From Chitinophagaceae bacterium (lineage in GTDB: Bacteria; Bacteroidota; Bacteroidia; Chitinophagales; Chitinophagaceae): a stretch of 28,498 bases of DNA. Below the pieces are notes generated by a model, which saw nothing but the letters and a program-made list of their open reading frames with translations, was not told where the DNA came from and ran no database searches. Where the stretch lies: assembly GCA_016706055.1 (NCBI GenBank), contig JADJKL010000018.1, positions 1 to 28,498 of the forward strand. Direction: 5' to 3'. A program made the translations under genes and the position numbers. Positions 22,685 through 28,498 of this stretch are shown here, piece after piece (position 1 is the stretch's first letter; the number at the start of each line of letters is the position of its first letter).

Positions 22685-23887
22685 ATGAGTAAAAATGTGA
22701 AACAGCGAAAGATGCTACTTGTCTTACCCCTACTGGTAATACCCTTTTTAACAATGGCCTTCTGGGCACTCGGAGGCGGTTCTATCAAAGCCGAAACGAG
22801 TATAACGGCAAAAGGTTTGAATCTGAATCTGCCGGATGCAAATCTGAAAGATGACAAAGTGATGGACAAACTTAGTTTTTATGATAAGGCCGACAAAGAT
22901 TCACTCAAAATGGCAGAGTGGATGCGAAGCGATCCTTATTTTAAAAAGGATATTGAACCGGATGAGATGTTGCCGGATGAAATACAGGAATTAACAACAA
23001 CAGCAGCAACAAAGTATAACCAGCGTTTGAATACTTCACCCTATGAAATTGGGAACACTAAACCAGAAGATAAGATTCTGCAAAAGCTGAAGCTGCTGGA
23101 AAAGGAAATGAATGCTTCGACGGCTACTAATTATGAAAACCCTGTTCCACGAAATGATGTTGATTTCTCCAATGAAGTGGATCGGCTGGAGCAAATGCTT
23201 CAACTCAACAACAGCAGTTCATCAGAAGATATTGAAATGAGGCAACTGGAAGGTGCACTGGATAAAATTCTGGATGTGCAGCATCCGCAACGGGTAAAAG
23301 ATCGCCTCAAAGAAAAATCACTGCTCAACAAGGATATCAGCTATGCTGTTTCGGGATTATCAGGAAAAGATACGATCGTGAAAGGCTTTTATGGAATTTC
23401 TGATGACAAAGAAATTGCGGAACATACTGCTATTGAAGCGGTGGTGCATGAAAATCAAACACTGGTCAATGGGGCTGTTATAAAGTTCAGATTGGTTCAT
23501 GCCATTTACATCAATGGGAAATTAGTTCCGGAAGGTAGTTTTGTTTATGGTATTACAACACTGGAAGGTGAACGGTTAACGATAGAAATTAATTCCATCC
23601 GCTCTGCAACCAATCTTTTCAATGTGAAACTGACCGTGTACGATATGGACGGACTTCCCGGCATTTATATTCCTGGTACTATTAACCGTGATGTGGCTAA
23701 ACAATCGGCTGATAATAGTTTATCACTTATGGAAATGTCTTCTGTTGATCCTTCACTTAAAGCACAGGCAACGGTAGCCGGTATTGGTGCAGCGAAAAGT
23801 TTGTTGTCAAAGAAAGTGAAGCTGGTAAAGGTGGTCGTGAAAGCTGGCTATAAAGTATTATTAAAAGATAAAAATATTGACAAATGA
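22685..23887 (+). CDS. traM: Conjugative transposon protein TraM (VirB10-like)
   Basis: From the ATG at 22685 (an in-frame GTG at 22679 is less likely) the protein has 400 residues. N-terminal cytoplasmic basic segment, one membrane segment (MLLVLPLLVIPFLTMAFWAL), a long periplasmic linker with Asp/Lys-rich and Ser-rich parts (QLNNSSSSEDIEM), and a C-terminal VirB10/TrbI-type beta domain (KDTIVKGFYGISDD; VRFRLVHAIY-like stretch AVIKFRLVHAIYINGKLVPE; GLPGIYIPGTINRDVAKQSA). It would bridge the two membranes. It overlaps traN by four bases. Confidence 0.9.
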   Translation: MSKNVKQRKMLLVLPLLVIPFLTMAFWALGGGSIKAETSITAKGLNLNLPDANLKDDKVMDKLSFYDKADKDSLKMAEWMRSDPYFKKDIEPDEMLPDEIQELTTTAATKYNQRLNTSPYEIGNTKPEDKILQKLKLLEKEMNASTATNYENPVPRNDVDFSNEVDRLEQMLQLNNSSSSEDIEMRQLEGALDKILDVQHPQRVKDRLKEKSLLNKDISYAVSGLSGKDTIVKGFYGISDDKEIAEHTAIEAVVHENQTLVNGAVIKFRLVHAIYINGKLVPEGSFVYGITTLEGERLTIEINSIRSATNLFNVKLTVYDMDGLPGIYIPGTINRDVAKQSADNSLSLMEMSSVDPSLKAQATVAGIGAAKSLLSKKVKLVKVVVKAGYKVLLKDKNIDK

Positions 23888-24642
23888 AAAGACTACTTAT
23901 CATTTTATTGAGTTTGTATGGTGTTGCGCAGGCGCAACAACCACTTGGTGTTTCTACCGATAAGACAACTGCATTGATATTTCCTTTCCCTATTTCCCAT
24001 GTTGACCGTGGTACAAAAGATATTATCGTACAGCCGGTGAAAGAAAATGAAAAATTATTACTGGTAAAAGCGGCAGTGAAACAATTTGGCGAAACGAATT
24101 TAAGTGTAGTGACCAATGACGGCCATGTATATTCTTTTGTTGTGAACTATGTGGCCCGGCCTGATTCGCTTGTGTACGAACTCCCGGTATTTACCAATGC
24201 GAATATTGAAACTTATGCCCGCAGTATTGCTGATAACAAAGGGATCGTCCGGGGCATCTCCGATAAGAGTTGGAGTGTCGAAGCATCCGTAACCGGGATT
24301 TACATTAAAGACAAGGTTATTTATTTTCAGTTGCTCCTCTGTAATCACTCGGCCATCAATTATGATGTTGATGTGCTGCGATTTTTTATCCGTGACCTGA
24401 AGAAAGGGAAGCGGACTGCAATACAGGAAAATACATTGGCCCCTTTATTTATAGCCGGAAATCATCAACAAGTTAAGGCTTATAATTTTTCGGTGATAGT
24501 TGTTGCACTGGATAAATTTACGATTCCTGATGCGAAGTTTTTAGGAGTGCAGATCATGGAGAAAAATGGCGGGCGCCATCTGCAATTAAAAGTGGGCAAT
24601 GCAAAATTGGTAAAAGCTGTTGTGTTGCCGGATCTGTATTAA
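23884..24642 (+). CDS. traN: Conjugative transposon protein TraN (DUF4138, VirB9-like)
   Basis: 252 residues with a signal peptide (MKRLLIILLSLYGVAQAQ). The mature part is beta-rich and matches DUF4138: TTALIFPFPISHVDRGTKDI, VQPVKENEKLLLVKAAVK, TNLSVVTNDGHVYSFVVNY and later INYDVDVLRFFIRDLKKGKR. It is the outer-membrane-side VirB9-like partner of TraM. The next gene begins two bases after its stop. Confidence 0.9.
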   Translation: MKRLLIILLSLYGVAQAQQPLGVSTDKTTALIFPFPISHVDRGTKDIIVQPVKENEKLLLVKAAVKQFGETNLSVVTNDGHVYSFVVNYVARPDSLVYELPVFTNANIETYARSIADNKGIVRGISDKSWSVEASVTGIYIKDKVIYFQLLLCNHSAINYDVDVLRFFIRDLKKGKRTAIQENTLAPLFIAGNHQQVKAYNFSVIVVALDKFTIPDAKFLGVQIMEKNGGRHLQLKVGNAKLVKAVVLPDLY

Positions 24643-24643
24643 T

Positions 24644-26278
24644 ATGAAGGAATCGAATATCATACAACTAAAGGAACAACTCCGCAAACTGGGTTTTCAC
24701 GACATCATCCATCAACTGGATGAATACCGGCATAGCGTTCAACATGCATTTACTATTTATAAAACTCGGGAAATCGCAAAAGATCAACTTTTGTTTTCTC
24801 TGCATTATGAACGAATCAATGCTGATGCATTTGTATTGAAGCACTATGAACTAATGGTCAGAAGTATTCCCATTCCTACTCCCTATTCCGATTTGGAGAA
24901 AAGGATGCGAAAGGCAGATGATCTATATAATGCTTATCTGCAGGGCGAACAACAACCCGGAGATAATGATTATATCCGTGAAGTACTTACCAGTTTAAAA
25001 CAGCTTGTAACAGTTGACCGGGCTGCCGCTGAATTACTGGTCTTTAAGTACTGGCCGGAGAGTGAATACAGAACCTATATTACCGATGACAGTGTATTAA
25101 AGCAACGTTATGAAAAATCTCTTTCTGTCATCGTCACGGATGGGCCCGCTTATACTGCAATGCAGGCCTATCACCAATTAAAAACTATGAACAGAGAACA
25201 TGTTATCGCAGATGCCTTACTTGACATTGCCAGGGTTGAAATCGCCCATGGGAACTCATTTATTGCTTACAATCAGATCAATTATTTTCTGGACAAACCT
25301 GATATGTATTTTTTTAAGAACAGTGATGAAGCAAATGAATTTGCTGCCAACAATATCAGTGAGTATGATCAGTATAAAATCATCAGGGCAGCATCAGTCG
25401 ATGAACTACTGATGCAGATTCCTTATGGAGAAAGTTTACGTATCAAATTATTAACAACTAAAAATCTATCAGACATGAATGAAAAAAATTATGATTACCT
25501 GAGTAATCAATTAAAGTACACAGGATTTGGTGAAGACCTGCACCAGCAATTGAAAGAGAAATTGCTAAAACAGGAGCCGGAGTTTACACTGAGCTTTCAA
25601 AAAGATTACGGAAAGGATGAAACAGCCGCAACGCTTCATTTCAGAAAATCAGATGAAAGTGATATCTATTTCTTTAACCGTTATAATCTTATGTTGAAAA
25701 ACGATCAGCATCCTGATGCCATCAAGCAAACTTTTTATATCGGCAATAAGGAAGATAATGTCACTTTGAAAGAAGCCTATAACCTGATGAGTGGCCGTGC
25801 CATCTTTAAAGAAAAAGTTAACAAAGAAGGAGAAAAGTATACTGCCTGGCAGCAACTGAATTTTAAGGAAACAGATACACACGGCAACTTTAAACTCAGA
25901 ACGTTCAATGAAAACTATGGTTTTGACCTGAAAGCTATTTTGCAAAATCATCCCATTAAAGAATTGCAGAACGAAACGGACAGTCAACGGCTTATTGAAT
26001 CGCTGGAGAGAGAGGAACAGGCAATCGGTTACTCTTACCATACAAGGGAAAGAACAAAAGGTATTCATCGAAGCGGCACCGCAATTCAAGTCGCTCAATT
26101 TTCCAAGAAGCATCGGACAGCGTATCCGAACTGATAAATTGTAAGAAGTAATTCAGCGGAGCAATCGGTGAAACAAGACGATCAAAAAAAAAGTCTGAAG
26201 CAGAACCCCGGTGAAGATGAAGGTGGTCCGCCGAACGCTAAAAAGAAATCAAACCGAAAACGTCAAGGTATAAGTTAG
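24644..26278 (+). CDS. DUF3945-like mobile-element protein (two frameshifts near the end)
   Basis: From the ATG at 24644 (the open frame back to 24620 runs into traN) about 545 residues after correction. The N-terminal 300 residues are helical (KEQLRKLGFHDIIHQLDEYR; FAAN...YDQYKIIRAASVDE). Then a DUF3945-like region: YFFNRYNLMLKNDQ, NVTLKEAYNLMSGRAIFKEK, AWQQLNFKETDTHGNFKLRT, YGFDLKAILQNHPIKELQNE. The visible frame ends HRTAYPN at 26134. An indel near 26023 restores SVTLTIQGKEQKVFIEAAPQF, typical of this family, and one G missing near 26140 restores a tail ending KKKSNRKRQGIS, stopping at 26276-26278. The next ATG follows at once. Such proteins are frequent in Bacteroidota mobile elements, often near relaxase or topoisomerase genes; function unknown. 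Confidence 0.65.
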
Positions 26279-26575
26279 ATGGATCCGCTTTATCATTTTC
26301 TAACATTGGTGGAAGCCGATTCCCGTATTTCTGCAGCGCATATCAGCCTGTATGTTTCTTTATGGAAAAAATGGAAGGATAGCGGGCAAGATGGCCCGTT
26401 ATCCTTTTTCAGACAGGACATTATTAGTTTATGCAAAATATCCGGCGGCAATACCTACCATAAAGTGCTACGACAATTGCATGAATACGGTTATGTAAAG
26501 TACGTACCATCTTATAACCATTTCCTGGGAAGCATGGTAACTTTCACTTCTCTTAAAAATAATCTGAAAACCTGA
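26279..26575 (+). CDS. Small protein of mobile elements, probable winged helix
   Basis: 98 residues, soluble: MDPLYHFLTLVEADSRISAA, ISLYVSLWKKWKDSGQDGPL, then FFRQDIISLCKISGGNTYHK and VLRQLHEYGYVKYVPSYNHF. The last part has the shape of a winged helix-turn-helix (helix, 'SGGNTYHKVLRQL' recognition helix, 'YGYVKY' wing). It is a common small gene of Bacteroidota conjugative elements, probably regulatory. It begins right after the previous stop and ends four bases before the next start. A terminator-like hairpin lies inside it (26377-26409). Confidence 0.65.
   Translation: MDPLYHFLTLVEADSRISAAHISLYVSLWKKWKDSGQDGPLSFFRQDIISLCKISGGNTYHKVLRQLHEYGYVKYVPSYNHFLGSMVTFTSLKNNLKT
26377..26409 (+). terminator. 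Terminator-like hairpin inside a coding sequence
   Basis: GGATAGCGGGC, six-base loop, GCCCGTTATCC, then TTTTT. In RNA all eleven positions pair, one as G-U. The stem is about half G:C and is followed by five T, the standard form of an intrinsic terminator, but it lies at about codons 33-44 of the 98-residue gene. Confidence 0.4.
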
Positions 26576-26578
26576 CAA

Positions 26579-26848
26579 ATGCCGACGGAAGTTTTAACCA
26601 AAGAAGACCTTGAAGTTTTCCGGATTCAGTTGTTGCACGATATTAAAAATATTGTTTCCGGTGTAATTAAGCCAGTCACAGAAAAGCCTGAAGGATACAA
26701 AACGGCTGATGTTAGAAAAATGCTGGGCTGTTCAGTTAATAAACTGGTTTCTCTTCGTATCAGTAGAAAATTGCGGACAAAAAAAATAGGTGGGACTGTT
26801 TATTATAATAAGGAGGATATTAAGCAGTTGCTGGAGGAGGGGTATTAA
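26579..26848 (+). CDS. Excisionase-type helix-turn-helix protein
   Basis: 89 residues. The N-terminal half is a helix (VLTKEDLEVFRIQLLHDIKN); the C-terminal half is an excisionase/MerR-type helix-turn-helix: GYKTADVRKMLGCSVNKLVS, LRISRKLRTKKIGGTVYYNK and EDIKQLLEEGY, with the 'GYKTADVRKMLGCS' start and 'GGTVYYNKEDI' end typical of the HTH_17 group. Such proteins act as excisionases or repressors of conjugative elements. It is the last gene of the tra operon before an A/T-rich gap. Confidence 0.75.
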   Translation: MPTEVLTKEDLEVFRIQLLHDIKNIVSGVIKPVTEKPEGYKTADVRKMLGCSVNKLVSLRISRKLRTKKIGGTVYYNKEDIKQLLEEGY

Positions 26849-27045
26849 TAATATCCTTCTTAATTATATCCTATAAATATTATAACCACACAATTGATTA
26901 CTTAATTAGCAGTTTAGCCGAAACGCTTATGGCTGCCAATTAGTTATGGTAGTAATTTCTTCTCAATTTACCATTTTCCGAAAATTATCATTTATTTTTT
27001 ACTTCATGGTTATTTGATTATCAGATATTTAATTTTATTTACATG

Positions 27046-27092
27046 ATTCACTAATTTTAATACGACATAATTTACTAATTATAGTACAGCAT
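27046..27092. repeat. Two 23-base direct repeats, 18 of 23 identical
   Basis: 'attcactaattttaatac' (27046) and 'atttactaattatagtac' (27070), each followed by a five-base tail ending 'cat'. The period is 24 bases. They lie in the A/T-rich gap (26849-27102) just before the truncated hydroxylase gene. No other feature is seen in the gap. Confidence 0.45.
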
Positions 27093-27102
27093 CTATTTAA
27101 TT

Positions 27103-27803
27103 ATGCATATTAAATTCTGGAAGGCAGGAAGTGCTGCTGAAATTTTCTATGATTTGTCACAAAGCCGTTCCGGAAAACTACATTGGTTCACCCGTTCGAC
27201 ATGTTTCTTTCCTATAGATTATTCCAAACTGACACTGGAGATGAGTACACCTGATTATATCGATTATTTTTATGCATTACCTGAAAGAAAAAAAGAAACA
27301 ATCCTACAGAAGCAAGATGCATTATTCAAAGGGATCAACCATGAATTGAACAATGCTATTTGTGATGGGCTTGATGAAAAGGAATCGGGTAACTATACAT
27401 TGCAGACCAACTGTGAATTAAAAAAGATCAGTGATAATCTGCAATTAACTTTTACATACAGAAGAAGAAAAGTTTTGTACATGATACTACCAGTGCCGTT
27501 ATTCTTGCGACAGGATACCAACCTGTCATGCCTCCCTTTCTCAAACCATTGTATCCCTATTTAACAATTAATCGTAATGGTCGCTACAAGGCCAATCGCA
27601 ACTATTCAATAGTTAATAACAACAGCATTTTTATTCAAAATGCAGAACAAGCTACTCATGGATTTAATGCAGCCGATCTTAGTTTGGGTCCTTACCGCAA
27701 TGCTGTCATTATTAATAGCATTCTAGGAAGAGAGGAATATGCCATTGAGAAAAGGGTTACATTTCAGACGTTTGGAATAACTGCCTTCGGTGATACTGTA
27801 TAA
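27103..27803 (+). pseudogene. 5'-truncated siderophore-type N-hydroxylase (IucD/SidA-like), frameshifted
   Basis: The C-terminal half of an L-lysine/L-ornithine N-monooxygenase, an FAD- and NADPH-dependent enzyme of hydroxamate siderophore synthesis. Homology begins at GSAAEIFYDL, the end of the NADPH-binding GxGxSAAE motif, so the FAD-binding half is missing and the first Gly residues are replaced by MHIKFWKA. Further on: HWFTRSTCFFPIDYSKLTLE, YALPERKKETILQKQD. One missing T near 27476 shifts the frame; the other frame then has AVILATGYQP (the family's ATGY motif), PFLKPLYPYLTINRNGRY, THGFNAADLSLGPYRNAVII and NSILGRE. Its last residues overlap the convergent kinase gene. It cannot be a working enzyme and probably marks an element boundary. 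Confidence 0.75.
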
Positions 27804-28432
27804 AACACGGTATCAATAAAGAATAGCTTTTCCTGGCATAACAATACATTTTCGTCATGCATATCTTCCAGTATCAACCCCAGTTCAGGATGAGAATAAT
27901 CCTGTCGTCTCGTATTAATAAATCCGTTAAACTCAAGAAATTTCTTTACATCACCCAACTCTGCCTGTCCGTCGCATACAACAAAGGGTTGCTCGAGGAC
28001 TGCATATAACAATTTATTCCTTTTTATAAAGCCCAATAAGGTATAAGCAGTGTTTTCAAAAATCAGGTTATGCAACAGAAGGCTATTTAAAAATTCCAGC
28101 CAGGTGGCGTAATAAACACCATCATTCAGTTTAATAACAGATAATCCGTCGCCCCTGAGATAAACGCTGGCCTCGCCCCCTCTTGTGAGATAACGATCCT
28201 CGCCCGGAACATTAACTGCCCATATATTGTGTTGATCACAAAACGCCGAAATTAAGTGCCCCTGCTCTTCTTTAATGATTGACTGACTTTCGAAGTTTGT
28301 TTTAACCGTTGTACTTGTTGGATAGCTTCCGCAAAGGAGATTGCGGATCTGCGTTACCAGTATCAATAACCCTGGGATGATAATTCCTTGAGTGATATTT
28401 TCAATTTTGCTTCGGGTATCATCTGGTAACAT
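27764..28432 (-). CDS. Polyvalent-protein-type Ser/Thr kinase domain protein
   Basis: From the ATG at 28430-28432 the protein has about 222 residues; the frame stays open to 28492, so a start beyond the window cannot be excluded. It matches the kinase domain found in phage and conjugative-element polyvalent proteins: the Lys in VIKLND (about residue 101), WLEFLNSLLLHNLIFENTAY, the hinge-like LYAVLEQPFVV, the catalytic loop DMHDENVLL (Asp and Asn at about 193-195) and the metal-binding Asp in FFIDTVFY (about 207). A Gly-rich loop (TRGGEASVYL) precedes the Lys. Unlike the usual form it stands alone. Its substrate is unknown. It converges on the truncated hydroxylase and overlaps it by about 40 bases. 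No membrane segment in the kinase part; a hydrophobic stretch (GIIIPGLLILVTQI) lies near the N-terminus. Confidence 0.7.
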   Translation of the reverse strand: MLPDDTRSKIENITQGIIIPGLLILVTQIRNLLCGSYPTSTTVKTNFESQSIIKEEQGHLISAFCDQHNIWAVNVPGEDRYLTRGGEASVYLRGDGLSVIKLNDGVYYATWLEFLNSLLLHNLIFENTAYTLLGFIKRNKLLYAVLEQPFVVCDGQAELGDVKKFLEFNGFINTRRQDYSHPELGLILEDMHDENVLLCQEKLFFIDTVFYTVSPKAVIPNV

Positions 28433-28498
28433 TTGCTGTAAAAATAACAAAAAAATGCAACAATTTCGAAAGCGCCGGTTTCGGGTCAACACTACTTG

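Noticed and set aside
25649..26113. 154-codon minus-strand frame
   Set aside because: Antisense shadow of the DUF3945-like gene, with no start context or family pattern.
1..28498. CRISPR array, tRNA or rRNA genes
   Set aside because: No regularly spaced identical repeats and no cloverleaf or rRNA-like sequence were found by eye on either strand; a covariance-model scan would be needed to be certain.

Overview
This window is from a low-GC member of the Bacteroidota, most likely the Chitinophagia/Sphingobacteriia side of the phylum. The reasons are a CTnDOT-type conjugation locus (DUF4134/DUF4133 proteins, TraG, TraJ, TraK, TraM, TraN), a type IX secretion (T9SS) C-terminal sorting domain, short lipoboxes ending in Cys, and the interspersed 'aatctgtgt/aatccgtgt/cattcgtggc' repeats common in this phylum. 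No tRNA, rRNA, CRISPR array, integrase, relaxase or coupling protein is visible.

Left part (1-12300): an accessory region. It holds an MqsR-type toxin with an MqsA/Panacea-type antitoxin (minus strand, 155-1508) and an unrecognised plus-strand gene (1715-2338). Two minus-strand transcripts follow. One (4733 down to 2565) has a small DUF4177-like protein, a YidD-like protein, a secreted protein, a two-TM membrane protein and a small Pro/Asp-rich protein. The other (8119 down to 5229) has a coiled-coil plus beta-rich envelope protein and a secreted trypsin-like protease. Three of these transcripts carry an almost identical palindrome, CCGTGTAAA(C/T)ACGG, in the same orientation upstream of the first gene. 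An unrecognised or RteC-like gene (9203-10362) and an AbiE-type toxin-antitoxin pair with an internally deleted toxin (10481-11648) come next.

Right part (12310-26848): one long plus-strand conjugation operon. The order is membrane protein, TraE (pilin-like), an inserted T9SS-secreted protein, TraF, TraG ATPase, two lipoproteins (one Cys-rich with an internal duplication), three related TraI/TerB-like secreted helical proteins, TraJ, TraK, TraL, a 47-residue protein, TraM, TraN, a DUF3945-like protein, and two small DNA-binding-type proteins. Many of the genes overlap or abut. The mobilisation genes are absent, so within this window the locus is a transfer apparatus only. It ends in AT-rich DNA with 23-bp direct repeats, followed by a 5'-truncated siderophore-type N-hydroxylase gene (27103-27803) and a convergent polyvalent-protein-type kinase gene (27764-28432).

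A main caution is that about 15 or more genes are split by single-base indels, mostly in A/T or G/C homopolymers, while protein similarity continues smoothly in the next frame. This looks more like uncorrected long-read sequence error than gene decay, although the AbiEii deletion and the N-hydroxylase truncation appear real. For split genes I give the span of the whole reconstructed gene, or both parts when they are large.
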